Shown here piece by piece: positions 1 to 8,587 of a stretch of DNA of 64,000 nucleotides. Source of the DNA: an uncultured Pedobacter sp. (GTDB lineage Bacteria; Bacteroidota; Bacteroidia; Sphingobacteriales; Sphingobacteriaceae). The position numbers were made by a program, and so were the translations under genes. The notes under the pieces are model-generated. The model worked only from the letters and a program-made list of their open reading frames with translations. It was not told where the DNA came from and ran no database searches. How positions within the stretch are numbered: position 1 is the stretch's first letter; each line of letters starts with the position of its first letter. The DNA lies in NCBI RefSeq assembly GCF_913776295.1, contig NZ_CAJYOJ010000039.1, positions 1 to 64,000 of the forward strand, written 5' to 3'.

Positions 1-1112
1 CGTAAGTTAAACTGTAGTTACCGTTCAGTGCAAGTGTGCCCTGATTAATCGCATAAGTACCCACATTTTCACCCGATGTTCTGGTCAGGCTTCCTGTGAA
101 GGTATCTGTTCCAACTAATGCCGGAGCGAAGGTATAAGTCAAGGCTGGATCAGCATCTCCATAGGTTTTGCTTTTTGCTGCGGCTGTTACCGTGATGGTT
201 TTTGCACCGATGGTCAGGTCAGCACCTACATAAGTTACGGTATAATTGCTGTTTAGTGCAAGCGTACCCTGGTTGATCGCATAAGTACCCACGTTTTCGC
301 CAGGTGTCCTGGTCAGGCTTCCGCTGAAACTGTTGCCGGTTACCAGTGCCGGAGCAAAAGTATAAGTCAAGGCAGGGTCGGCATCGCCATAGGTTTTGCT
401 CTTCGCTGCTGCCGTTACCGTGATGCTTTTTGCACCAATTGTTAAATCAGCACCAACATAAGTTACGGTATAATTGCTGTTTAGTGCAAGCGTACCCTGG
501 TTGATCGCATAAATACCCACGTTTTCGCCAGGTGTCCTGGTTAGGCTTCCGCTGAAACTGTCGCCGGTTACCAATGCCGGAGCAAAGGTATAGGTCAATG
601 CCGGATCGGCATCGCCATAGGTTTTGCTTTTTGCTGCTGCCGTTACCGTGATGCTTTTTGCACCAATTGTTAAATCAGCACCTACATAAGTCACGGTATA
701 ATTGCTGTTTACTGCAAGTGTACCCTGGCTGATCGCATAAGTACCCACGTTTTCGCCAGGTGTCCTGGTCAGGCTTCCGCTGAAACTGTCGCCAGTTAAC
801 AGTGCCGGAGCAAAGGTATAGGTCAGTGCAGGATCGGCATCGCCATAGGTTTTGCTCTTTGCTGCTGCGGTTACCGTGATGGTTTTTGCACCGATGGTCA
901 GGTCAGCACCTACATAAGTCACGGTATAATTGCTGTTCAAGGCTAGTGTACCCTGGTTGATCGCATAAGTACCCACGTTTTCGCCAGGTAATCTCGTCAA
1001 ACTTCCGCTGAAACTGTCGCCGGTTACCAGTGCCGGAGCAAAAGTATAAGTCAAGGCAGGGTCGGCATCGCCATAGGTTTTGCTTTTTGCTGCAGCAGTA
1101 ATGGCAATAGCC
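1..1112 (-). repeat. Tandem array of 228-bp units encoding MBG-type domains
   Basis: The same junction (ataggttttgct) recurs at 161, 389, 617, 845 and 1073, exactly 228 bp apart, which is 76 codons, so the frame is kept. Each unit encodes a domain with the motifs YGDADPALTYTFAP and GTYAINQGTLAL. At least five units are present and the array continues past the left edge. The copies are nearly identical at the DNA level, which suggests recent duplication or ongoing homogenisation. Confidence 0.9.
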
Positions 1113-4100
1113 AATGGAGCAACTGTACTGCCGGGTATAGACGTGGTTACATTAGCTGCTCCAGCACTGCTCAATGTGACATTAGTGCCTGCATAAGTAT
1201 TGGCAGCGGCAGTGTTTTTTAATCTTACATAAACAACTTGTGATATTACACCAGCAGATCCTGCTATAACAGTATTACTAAATGTAATGTTATCTGTACT
1301 TACCTCAAAAGCTGCCGGTGGGCTAACTAATATACCTGCGGTCATGTTTACTCCAGAAACCGTAAAACTTGTTGAAGATGAAGCCGTACCATAAGTAGTT
1401 GTCAAGGCACTTAAAGTTCCTGTTACCGTTATTGTTGGCGCAGCGATATAAGTAAACTGGTCGGCGGCACTGGTCGCGCTGGTGCCCCCTGCTGTCGTGA
1501 TGCGGACATCAACGGTGCCTGTTCCTGCCGGTGCAGTAGCCGTGATCTGTGTTGCCGAGTTAACGGTGAAGCCTGTAGATGCCGTAGCGCCAAAGTTTAC
1601 CGCAGTCGTCCCGCTGAAGTTGGTGCCGGTAATGGTCACGCTGGTGCCTCCGCTGGTTGGGCCGCTGGTCGGGCTCAAAGCCGTTACCGTTGGTGCCGCG
1701 ATATAGGTAAACTGGTCGGCGGCACTGGTCGCGGTGGTGCCCCCTGTTGTCGTGATGCGGACATCAACCGTGCCTGTTCCTGCCGGTGAGGTCGCTGTGA
1801 TTTGTGTTGCCGAATTAACGGTAAAGCTCGTAGCCGCCGTAGCGCCAAAGGTCACTGCGGTCGCCCCGCTGAAGTTGGTGCCGGTAATGGTCACGCTGGT
1901 GCCTCCGCCGGTCGGGCCACTGGTTGGGCTCAAAGCCGTTACCGTTGGTGTGGCGACATAGGTAAACTGGTCGCTGGCATTGGTCGCACTGGTGCCCCCT
2001 GTTGTAGTGATGCGGACATCAACGGTGCCTGTTCCTGCCGGTGCGGTAGCCGTGATCTGTGTTGCCGAGTTAACGGTAAAGCTTGTAGCCGCCGTAGCGC
2101 CAAAGGTCACCGCGGTCGCCCCGTTGAAGTCGGTGCCGGTAATGGTTACGCTGGTGCCTCCACCGGTCGGGCCGCTTGTTGGGCTCAAAGCCGTTACCGT
2201 CGGTACGGCGACATAGGTAAACTGGTTGCTGGCACTGGTTGCGCTGGTACCACCTCTTGTAGTAATGCGGACATCAACGGTACCTGTTCCTGCCGGTGCG
2301 GTCGCCGTGATCTGTGTTGCCGAGTTAATGGTGAAGCTTGTAGCCGCCTTAGTGCCAAAGGTCACCACAGTAGCCCCGCTGAAGTTGGTGCCGGTAATGG
2401 TCACGCTGGTGCCTCCGCTGGCTGAGCCGCTGGTTGGGCTCAAAGCCGTTACAGTTGGTGTAGCCACATAGGTAAACTGATCGTTGGCACTGGTTGCGCT
2501 GGTGCCGCCTGTTGTAGTGACGAGGACATCAACGGTGCCTGTTCCTGACGGTGCAGTCGCAGTGATCTGTGTTGCCGAGTTAACGGTGAAGCCGGTGGCC
2601 GCCGTAGCACCAAAGGTTACCGCGGTCGCCCCGCTGAAGTCGGTGCCGGTAATGGTTACGCTGGTGCCTCCACTGGTCGGGCCGCTGGTTGGGCTCAAAG
2701 CCGTTACCGTCGGTACGGCGACATAGGTAAACTGGTCGCTGACACTAGTTGCGCTGGTGCCACCTGTTGTAGTGATGCGGACATCGACTGTACCTGTTCC
2801 TGCCGGTGCGGTCGCTGTGATCTGTGTTGCCGAATTAACGGTAAAACTCGTAGCTGCTGTAGCACCAAAGGTCACCGCGGTCGCCCCGCTGAAGTTGGTG
2901 CCGGTAATGGTTACGCTGGTGCCTCCGCTGGTTGGGCCACTGGTTGGGCTCAAAGCCGTTACAGTTGGTGTAGCGACGGCCTGTACATAGGTGATCGAAA
3001 ACTGACTGGCAGCCGTGTTTCCGTTGCCTGCAGCATCTTGCGCCACATTAGCTGCAATGTTGATCGTTACCGCGCCATTCGCCGTTGGTGTTGCATTAAA
3101 AGTATAAGTGGTTCCGATTCCTGAAAATCCACTGATCGTGGCATTGCCTACGGTAAGGCCTCCTGCCAAAAGTCCTGATATGCTTTCTGAAAAGGTCACC
3201 GTAAATGGAATTGGCGAGGTACTTGTGGTTCCGCCCGATGCACCGGCCGTACTGCTGATCACCACTGATGGAGCAACACCATCCACTCGCACATTGGCTG
3301 TTGAGGCAACATTGTTTAATGTTAGAATTGCGTTATTAGTTGAAGCATCCTTAATCGTACCTCCGTTTAAACCTAAAGTACCAATGGTAATGCCATCCGT
3401 ATCCAGATCGCCACTTGCAACCGTATAACTAAATGTTAGAGCCGAGCTACCGGAACCACTAACATAATTAGCTGATTTGCTCGCCGAACCTACTGTAATG
3501 CTCAATTGGGGTGTACCTGTTACTACCACATTGCCCGAAAAATTGATAGTAAAGGATAGCGTCTGCCCAATTTTATAGGTAGCATTAGCAGGTACGGAAA
3601 CACTTGTCACATTGGTTGGTGTAATAAATTGTTGATCTACGCCATAGGCAGTACCCACGCTATTTATAGCATAAGCACGTACATGATAGGTTGTAGAACC
3701 TGATAAGGTTGTTTCATTATAGTTATATGCACCTAATGCTGATCCGGCAACAATCCTTTTGGTATCGGCAGTTGTAGGATTAAGACTTGTTGAATAAACA
3801 AAACCTTTTTCCGTTACTGTAGCGAAACCAGCGCTAACCAAATTTCCATTAAATACAGCAGAAGTAGTGGTAATAGAACTTGCTGCATTAGTAGTTATTC
3901 GAGGAGAAGGATCGTATGTAAAACTGGTTACGCCAACATAGAAATCGCCAGCGCTAGTATTGTTTGGAAATTGAGCATTTGTAGTAATGGTCAATAAAAC
4001 TTCATCGAGATCGTTCCACCCTGTTAAACTATATTGATATGGTACATTTGCATTGGCGAGATAGACGTTTTGAGTATATTTTACTACACCCGATTTTTTA

Positions 4101-4462
4101 CCTTCAATCCTGATATACTGATCCTGGCTAAAAGTAAAAAAATTAATCGTCTTAAAATTAAAATTCTGACCATCTGCTCGCTTTATGGATGTTTTAGCAT
4201 TGCCAGTGGCTGTAGGGGTTGGGTCTCCCGATTGAAGCCAAAGCGTCTGATCGTTATAGGTCCAAAACCCCGGGCTATTGGCCGACATTGTAAATGTCCA
4301 GCTCTCCTGAGCAGCGTTAGTCTGCGTGAAAGATGTAGTCCCCAATTTCGTTCCATTGACGGGGTCACCTGATAGATTAGCAAAATCGAGTGTTCTTGTC
4401 TGTCCATATACAGCCATCTGAACAATCAACAAGCAAATTAATAAGTAAAATTTTCTCATCAT
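1..4462 (-). CDS. Giant secreted repetitive adhesin, N-terminal part (runs off the left edge)
   Basis: The minus strand is open from an ATG at 4462 to the window edge, giving at least 1487 residues, so the C-terminus is missing. Residues 1-21 (MMRKFYLLICLLIVQMAVYG) look like a signal peptide, followed by a beta-rich N-terminal region. An FN3-like stretch lies near residue 270, with motifs such as YHVRAYAINSVG, and a bacterial Ig-like domain lies near 390-490. Then come six IPT/TIG domains (about 490-1006), one linker domain, and five MBG-type domains from about 1117. No catalytic motif was seen. Such proteins are usually cell-surface or matrix adhesins, and in Bacteroidota many leave by the type IX system through a C-terminal signal, which cannot be checked here. 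Long frames on the opposite strand are by-products of the repeats. The divergent neighbour at 4545 is only 82 bp away. Confidence 0.85.
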   Translation of the reverse strand, partial: MMRKFYLLICLLIVQMAVYGQTRTLDFANLSGDPVNGTKLGTTSFTQTNAAQESWTFTMSANSPGFWTYNDQTLWLQSGDPTPTATGNAKTSIKRADGQNFNFKTINFFTFSQDQYIRIEGKKSGVVKYTQNVYLANANVPYQYSLTGWNDLDEVLLTITTNAQFPNNTSAGDFYVGVTSFTYDPSPRITTNAASSITTTSAVFNGNLVSAGFATVTEKGFVYSTSLNPTTADTKRIVAGSALGAYNYNETTLSGSTTYHVRAYAINSVGTAYGVDQQFITPTNVTSVSVPANATYKIGQTLSFTINFSGNVVVTGTPQLSITVGSASKSANYVSGSGSSALTFSYTVASGDLDTDGITIGTLGLNGGTIKDASTNNAILTLNNVASTANVRVDGVAPSVVISSTAGASGGTTSTSPIPFTVTFSESISGLLAGGLTVGNATISGFSGIGTTYTFNATPTANGAVTINIAANVAQDAAGNGNTAASQFSITYVQAVATPTVTALSPTSGPTSGGTSVTITGTNFSGATAVTFGATAATSFTVNSATQITATAPAGTGTVDVRITTTGGTSATSVSDQFTYVAVPTVTALSPTSGPTSGGTSVTITGTDFSGATAVTFGATAATGFTVNSATQITATAPSGTGTVDVLVTTTGGTSATSANDQFTYVATPTVTALSPTSGSASGGTSVTITGTNFSGATVVTFGTKAATSFTINSATQITATAPAGTGTVDVRITTRGGTSATSASNQFTYVAVPTVTALSPTSGPTGGGTSVTITGTDFNGATAVTFGATAATSFTVNSATQITATAPAGTGTVDVRITTTGGTSATNASDQFTYVATPTVTALSPTSGPTGGGTSVTITGTNFSGATAVTFGATAATSFTVNSATQITATSPAGTGTVDVRITTTGGTTATSAADQFTYIAAPTVTALSPTSGPTSGGTSVTITGTNFSGTTAVNFGATASTGFTVNSATQITATAPAGTGTVDVRITTAGGTSATSAADQFTYIAAPTITVTGTLSALTTTYGTASSSTSFTVSGVNMTAGILVSPPAAFEVSTDNITFSNTVIAGSAGVISQVVYVRLKNTAAANTYAGTNVTLSSAGAANVTTSIPGSTVAPLAIAITAAAKSKTYGDADPALTYTFAPALVTGDSFSGSLTRLPGENVGTYAINQGTLALNSNYTVTYVGADLTIGAKTITVTAAAKSKTYGDADPALTYTFAPALLTGDSFSGSLTRTPGENVGTYAISQGTLAVNSNYTVTYVGADLTIGAKSITVTAAAKSKTYGDADPALTYTFAPALVTGDSFSGSLTRTPGENVGIYAINQGTLALNSNYTVTYVGADLTIGAKSITVTAAAKSKTYGDADPALTYTFAPALVTGNSFSGSLTRTPGENVGTYAINQGTLALNSNYTVTYVGADLTIGAKTITVTAAAKSKTYGDADPALTYTFAPALVGTDTFTGSLTRTSGENVGTYAINQGTLALNGNYSLTY
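1443..2990 (-). repeat. Tandem array of six 255-bp units encoding IPT/TIG domains
   Basis: The motif ending in gaTGCGGACATC starts its shared core at 1500, 1755, 2010, 2265, 2520 (variant) and 2775, exactly 255 bp apart (85 codons). Each unit encodes an IPT/TIG-like fold with the pattern PTVTALSPTSGP, then VTITGTNFSGA, then TAPAGTGTVDVRI. Nucleotide divergence between copies is low. The period is a multiple of three, so unit gain or loss would leave the frame open. Confidence 0.9.
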
Positions 4463-4544
4463 ATTTAACACATTATCATATATATTTATCCAAAATTATT
4501 GTGGACGTTTCTTTTATTATTGCACTTTATCTAAACTTAACACC

Positions 4545-5597
4545 ATGTCTGTCTCAAAAGAATCTTTGAATCATCGAACGGTATTTGAATTATATTCTAA
4601 AAAATTAACAGAGCAACTTACTACTCCTGAAGTAATTAACACTGTCAACCAATTGCATCAGCTCTACTCAAAAATCACTGCTATTGAAGGTATTCTTGCA
4701 CCATCCGATACAGATGAAGTGTTTGAGGAGTTAAGCGAAAATGGCACACGTGTAAATCCATACATGGCTGCGTACTGCTTTCTTGATTACGTTCGCTCCT
4801 ACAAATTCACCCTTGGCATTAAAAAACTGGTGAGTGATATGCTTCAGTCAGGTGATCAAAAACCTTTACAGATTCTATATGCGGGAACTGGCCCTTACGC
4901 ATCACTGATATTACCTTTAACTACCGTATTTTCTGCAAATCAAATCCAGGTAACTTTGCTTGATATCCACCAATCATCTCTGGATGCAGTAAATAACCTC
5001 ATCTCAACATTTAACCTTGAGGCTTATTTTAATGGTTATATCAAAGCAGATGCAACCCGATTTATTCCTGATGATCATATAAACTATGATATTATCATTT
5101 CTGAAACAATGGATAAAGCCCTGCGCAAAGAACCACAGGTAGCTATTTTCAATCATCTTCACCAGTTTTTAAAACCAAATGGGGCTTTTATCCCAGAGGA
5201 AATAAGAGTCGACCTGTACCAATCCAAATGGGGTGAAGAAAAAAATCCAGCTTTTGAATATTTTCTAGATACTGAAACCAGAAAACACAATGCTGCATTT
5301 CGTGAAAAGATTACCAACCTGATGGCCATCAATAAACACGCTGTTACAAAATTTAAAAGAACTCATTCGGATCAACATCTTTTTCTAAACAAAATTGATC
5401 CTAAAAACTTTAAAGCGGAGTACACGGCCTTGCTACTGCTTACCGAGGTACAGATTTATAAAGATGTTACCTTAATCGAGGACGAATCCATTTTAACTGA
5501 AAAATATTATTTGTCTCCTTTAAATGATAAAGTCTTTCAATCGGGTTTATCTTTTTACTATAAAATGGATAACGATCCACGTATTGTATTCGATTAA
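4545..5597 (+). CDS. Class I SAM-dependent methyltransferase, PRMT-like (paralogue 1)
   Basis: This 350-residue protein has a Rossmann methyltransferase core. Motif I is AGTGPYAS at residues 113-120, the acidic end of strand 2 is LLDIH at 138-142, the adenine-contacting DAT is at 169-171, and an SETMD motif at 186-190 recalls the double-E loop of protein arginine methyltransferases, with IPEE further on. The substrate cannot be read from the sequence. A clear paralogue lies at 12515-13492 and shares the AG(T/C)GPYA(S/T), DIN/DIH, DAT and SETM motifs and the ALRKEPQ.AI stretch, so the two frame a shared gene cluster. The stop overlaps the convergent neighbour by 4 bp. No signal peptide, so it should act in the cytoplasm. 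Confidence 0.75.
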   Translation: MSVSKESLNHRTVFELYSKKLTEQLTTPEVINTVNQLHQLYSKITAIEGILAPSDTDEVFEELSENGTRVNPYMAAYCFLDYVRSYKFTLGIKKLVSDMLQSGDQKPLQILYAGTGPYASLILPLTTVFSANQIQVTLLDIHQSSLDAVNNLISTFNLEAYFNGYIKADATRFIPDDHINYDIIISETMDKALRKEPQVAIFNHLHQFLKPNGAFIPEEIRVDLYQSKWGEEKNPAFEYFLDTETRKHNAAFREKITNLMAINKHAVTKFKRTHSDQHLFLNKIDPKNFKAEYTALLLLTEVQIYKDVTLIEDESILTEKYYLSPLNDKVFQSGLSFYYKMDNDPRIVFD

Positions 5598-6757
5598 ATG
5601 CATAAATATGGGTTTTGCCACCCACTTACATTTTCTTCGTGTATTTCGGTAAAAATAGCATCATCGAACTTAAGGCGTTTACCCTGTTCAACCACAACCT
5701 TATGGGTGCTTGGTCCTGATACATTAATTTTAACAATGTCTATATCTGGTAATAAAAAGCCAGACTTCGGATAAAAATTAACCTCACCCCGAGGTCCTTT
5801 CTTTTTATCCTTCCGCAAATGTTCCATCACCTTATTCCAATCACGGCGCTGCATAGCAGGTTCCATTTCTTTAAGTGCCATACCAGCTTCAAATCCCAAT
5901 AACGAAAACACATCGGCTTCCCTACCGGATTGCCCCTCCACGATTCTAACGAAAGCATTATTAATTTCGCCGGCCATTTCTCTTGTCCACTGAGAATAGG
6001 AATAAAAAGATAAAGGAAATCCATTTATCTCTTTAAGCACATCAGTAAAACACATGGTTTCGGAAAGTAATAATGGAACCTTTTTATCAAGGCCTCTTTC
6101 ATAAAATGCCCTGATAAATTCTGCTGCCTGAGGCCCCGAAAATAAAGCGTGTAAATAAGCGGGTGGGGCTTTTTCAATATTATTAAGTAAGACCTCCACA
6201 TTAAGTGCATGAGGTTCATTATGATTTAATGAAAGAATGTGAAAGTCTATCAATTTAGATCCCGCAGCAATTGTACCATGTCTAAAGCAAGAAGCGAGAT
6301 GATAACCACCATCATAAGGAGGCATAATAACCGCGCCATTATCACCAAAATATTTTTGCGCCCAGTAACCAAGCGCATATTCTCCCTGCCATAACTGATA
6401 ACTGCTGTGAAATATATTAGGACTGGTATAACTTATGGATGGAAGATATTCACCCATATCAAAGAAAAAAGCAAGTTTTTGCCGTTTCTCAATTAACGGG
6501 ATTAATTCAGGGATAACCTTATAACTGATATACCCCATTAAAATGTCCACGTTATGAAAATTAAGCAGTTTCTGTACTGCTTGCTTTACATCAGACTCTT
6601 TACCCTGACCAACATATTCTGGTATAAACTGATAATCCTTCTGGGTATAAATATCCCTACACAAGCCTGCAAACAAACCGTTTACAATGTTATTTGAATG
6701 ATCTGGATAAATAGAAGAATAAGTGGATATAAAACCAATCTTAACAGGAGCTATCAT
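5594..6757 (-). CDS. Ligand-binding-fold protein (periplasmic-binding-protein type 1-like) without signal peptide
   Basis: The 387-residue product starts best at the ATG at 6757 (MIAPVKIGFISTYSS); a TTG four codons upstream is possible. The opening strand KIGFISTYSSIYPDHSNNIVNGLF and the alternating alpha/beta pattern, including a stretch near residue 100 around EYLPSI and a later SGPQAAEFIRAFYERG helix, fit the Peripla_BP_6 (branched-chain amino-acid or amide-binding) fold. No signal peptide or lipobox is visible, which is odd for a solute-binding protein, and no ABC permease or ATPase genes lie nearby. It may bind a ligand or product of the surrounding enzymes inside the cell. It follows the collar-protein gene on the same strand after a terminator-like hairpin. 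Fold confidence is moderate; function is unknown. Confidence 0.55.
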   Translation of the reverse strand: MIAPVKIGFISTYSSIYPDHSNNIVNGLFAGLCRDIYTQKDYQFIPEYVGQGKESDVKQAVQKLLNFHNVDILMGYISYKVIPELIPLIEKRQKLAFFFDMGEYLPSISYTSPNIFHSSYQLWQGEYALGYWAQKYFGDNGAVIMPPYDGGYHLASCFRHGTIAAGSKLIDFHILSLNHNEPHALNVEVLLNNIEKAPPAYLHALFSGPQAAEFIRAFYERGLDKKVPLLLSETMCFTDVLKEINGFPLSFYSYSQWTREMAGEINNAFVRIVEGQSGREADVFSLLGFEAGMALKEMEPAMQRRDWNKVMEHLRKDKKKGPRGEVNFYPKSGFLLPDIDIVKINVSGPSTHKVVVEQGKRLKFDDAIFTEIHEENVSGWQNPYLCI

Positions 6758-6801
6758 GAGGAAAAGCAAATAAAAAACATCTTACATAATTTGCGTCAAA
6801 T

Positions 6802-6837
6802 AAAATGACCAACCACTACTTGCTGGCTGGTCATTTT
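6802..6837 (-). terminator. Terminator-like hairpin after the collar-protein gene
   Basis: AAAATGACCA at 6802-6811 pairs with TGGTCATTTT at 6828-6837, and the stem can be extended inward with a mismatch. It lies 10 bp past the stop of the minus-strand collar gene and before the start of the next minus-strand gene. Confidence 0.55.
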
Positions 6838-6846
6838 ACGAATTTC

Positions 6847-7461
6847 TTAGTTTCTGCTTGGGTACAACCCCTCTACCACTATTAATGCCGTTAGTGCTGT
6901 ATAAGGATTTGAAATATTAAAAGGCTGACTACCACCTGCAACACTTACAGTTATATTACCCGCTGGTGTAATTGAACTACCAGTGGAAGAACCAACATTC
7001 AAAGTGATATCTGGAGTTGCATTGTTATATAAACCAACGCCAGTAGTACGAGGAACAACCATTTGTGCTAAAGTATTTGCCGACGTTGAAGGAATCCCAG
7101 TAGTTCCTACAGCACTAGAGGCCATTACCGTTGGTGCAGGAATGCTGACACTTGTACCTGCAAATGTGGCGCCGTGAACGTGCGCTGGCATATTAGAGGC
7201 CAACAACGTTACCTGAGAATTACCTCCCATACCACCTAGAGGATAGTTGGTAGTACCTAATGTACCTGTACCAATTACAGTTCGTCCAGCAAGGTTAGGC
7301 AAGCCGAATGTGGTTTGGCCGTTACCGCCGAAAGCAGTACCAAGCAAAGAATAGAGCGCTGTATTTGTTGTAATTGAAAGTAGCTGTCCATTACAGCCTG
7401 CAAATCCACGTGGCACGAAAGTACCCGCGAACATTCTTACCATGCCCATGTAATCATCCAT
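6847..7461 (-). CDS. Phage-tail collar-domain protein (MdpB-like)
   Basis: The 204-residue protein opens with MDDYMGMVRMFAGTFVPRGF, then AGCNGQLLSI, LYSLLGTAFGGNGQTTF and LPNLAGR, which is the phage tail Collar domain (PF07484) found in short stand-alone proteins such as microcystin-dependent protein MdpB. The rest is Gly, Ser, Thr and Ala rich and low in charge, as in exported fibre-like proteins, and the C-terminus (ISNPYTALTALIVVEGLYPSRN when read in pieces) matches the ending usual for the family. No Sec signal is visible. No phage structural genes are nearby, so this is a domesticated or free-standing member. Its setting among hydroxylase, sulfotransferase, methyltransferase and formyltransferase genes makes it a candidate target or carrier of modification, which is inference. 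Confidence 0.8.
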   Translation of the reverse strand: MDDYMGMVRMFAGTFVPRGFAGCNGQLLSITTNTALYSLLGTAFGGNGQTTFGLPNLAGRTVIGTGTLGTTNYPLGGMGGNSQVTLLASNMPAHVHGATFAGTSVSIPAPTVMASSAVGTTGIPSTSANTLAQMVVPRTTGVGLYNNATPDITLNVGSSTGSSITPAGNITVSVAGGSQPFNISNPYTALTALIVVEGLYPSRN

Positions 7462-7500
7462 AATTTTAGTAGTTTAAAGGTTTAAAAATTTATTGTTTTA

Positions 7501-8448
7501 TTAATTAGTAATTATTTGATTTTGAGCATTATTAGTAAAACTTGCTCCGGTTTTTAAACCTAAAGCAACTAGTTTATGACCAGATAAAATACATTCGTTG
7601 TTCCTAACCACATTAATTCGTAAAAAACTATCATATTTGCACGCTACAAATAAACCATAGTTCCCGTCAGCATAAACAATTGTACCTGGTTTGTAGCCAT
7701 TTACATCGTTAATTATTGCCGGCGATACCTCAACAATAGCAATTTCCTGTCCGTCTAGAAATGCAATTGCCCCATCATAAACAGGATTACAGGCATTAAC
7801 TAAATTCATAATTTCTGCAGCAGTCTGATTCTCCCAATCAATAATTAAATCTTGTTGAGTTACTGAAGGTAAAGTGAATGAAAGATGCTCATCTTGATCG
7901 GTCAGGGTATAATCGTTGTTATTAAGCATATTGAATGCTTCAGCAATAACACCTACGGCCATAAGACTTAGCCTATTATTCAAGGCACCAAAACTTTCTT
8001 CTGTCCGAAGCTGAACCTGTTGCTGGTGTAGGATCGCACCGCTATCAAAGCTATTGCTCATTTTATGGATAGTAATTCCCGTAAAAGTTTCTCCGTTTTT
8101 AATTTGCCAGAATAAAGGTGCCGGTCCGCGATAAGCAGGAAGCAGGCTAAAATGAACATTGAAGAAACCGAATTTTGGTTTTTGCAGGAGCCAGTCTGGC
8201 AGTTTTTTAGAAAATCCAAACACTAAACCCAATTCCACATTAGTGTCTAGCAATAAATTGTTTATTTGTTCTGCAAAAGAGTCAACATTATTTAATTGAA
8301 GGCAATTGATTCCATTAACTCCACAAAATTTGATGATTTGATTTTGCTGAACAAACGAGGTCACTACAGCAGCTAGATAACCCTTTTCGTGAAAATAATT
8401 GATAGTCGGCAGCGCCGCTATATGATTTGAGAGTATAATTAATTTCAC
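7501..8448 (-). CDS. Formyltransferase family protein (10-formyl-THF dependent)
   Basis: This 315-residue protein carries the formyl_trans_N core. The catalytic triad seen in Fmt and sugar N-formyltransferases is complete: N97 and H99 in FFNVHFSLLP, and D135 in SFDSGAI. The SLLPAYRGPAP loop at 101-111 is also conserved. It transfers a formyl group from 10-formyltetrahydrofolate to an amine; the acceptor is not known. The length matches Fmt, but the setting in a tailoring cluster argues for a specialised paralogue and not the initiator-tRNA enzyme. The start is a GTG at 8448, 16 bp from a perfect 15-bp inverted repeat. It lies 39 bp upstream of the collar gene on the same strand and is probably co-transcribed with it. 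Confidence 0.8.
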   Translation of the reverse strand: MKLIILSNHIAALPTINYFHEKGYLAAVVTSFVQQNQIIKFCGVNGINCLQLNNVDSFAEQINNLLLDTNVELGLVFGFSKKLPDWLLQKPKFGFFNVHFSLLPAYRGPAPLFWQIKNGETFTGITIHKMSNSFDSGAILHQQQVQLRTEESFGALNNRLSLMAVGVIAEAFNMLNNNDYTLTDQDEHLSFTLPSVTQQDLIIDWENQTAAEIMNLVNACNPVYDGAIAFLDGQEIAIVEVSPAIINDVNGYKPGTIVYADGNYGLFVACKYDSFLRINVVRNNECILSGHKLVALGLKTGASFTNNAQNQIITN

Positions 8449-8463
8449 TGATAGGGAGATTGA

Positions 8464-8498
8464 GATACTGTAAATTTATACAATAAATTTACAGTATC
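8464..8498. promoter_or_regulatory. Perfect 15-bp inverted repeat in a divergent promoter region
   Basis: GATACTGTAAATTTA (8464-8478) and TAAATTTACAGTATC (8484-8498) are exact reverse complements separated by 5 bp. The element sits between the divergent formyltransferase (start 8448) and AspH-like hydroxylase (start 8588) genes, so it could be an operator controlling both arms, or a hairpin in the leader of the formyltransferase mRNA. It has no T-tract on either strand. Confidence 0.6.
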
Positions 8499-8587
8499 AA
8501 AAATTAATTTTAAAATACTTACTTTTGAGCATAGATTGTAATCAATTTTAATACTCAACCTCAAAATCTTTAAACTCCGCTTTCTAA

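Noticed and set aside
1482..2990. Several plus-strand frames of 75-207 codons across the IPT array
   Set aside because: They are antisense shadows of the repeat array of the minus-strand adhesin. The same peptide (MRTSTVPVPAGAVAVICVAE) recurs in each unit, which is what a tandem repeat read on the wrong strand gives.
3108..3428. Plus-strand 106-codon frame
   Set aside because: Opposite strand of the Ig-like part of the adhesin, with no start signal or recognised domain.
4034..4372. Plus-strand 112-codon frame and minus-strand frame 4183-4425
   Set aside because: Both lie over the N-terminus of the adhesin in wrong frames and show no family motif.
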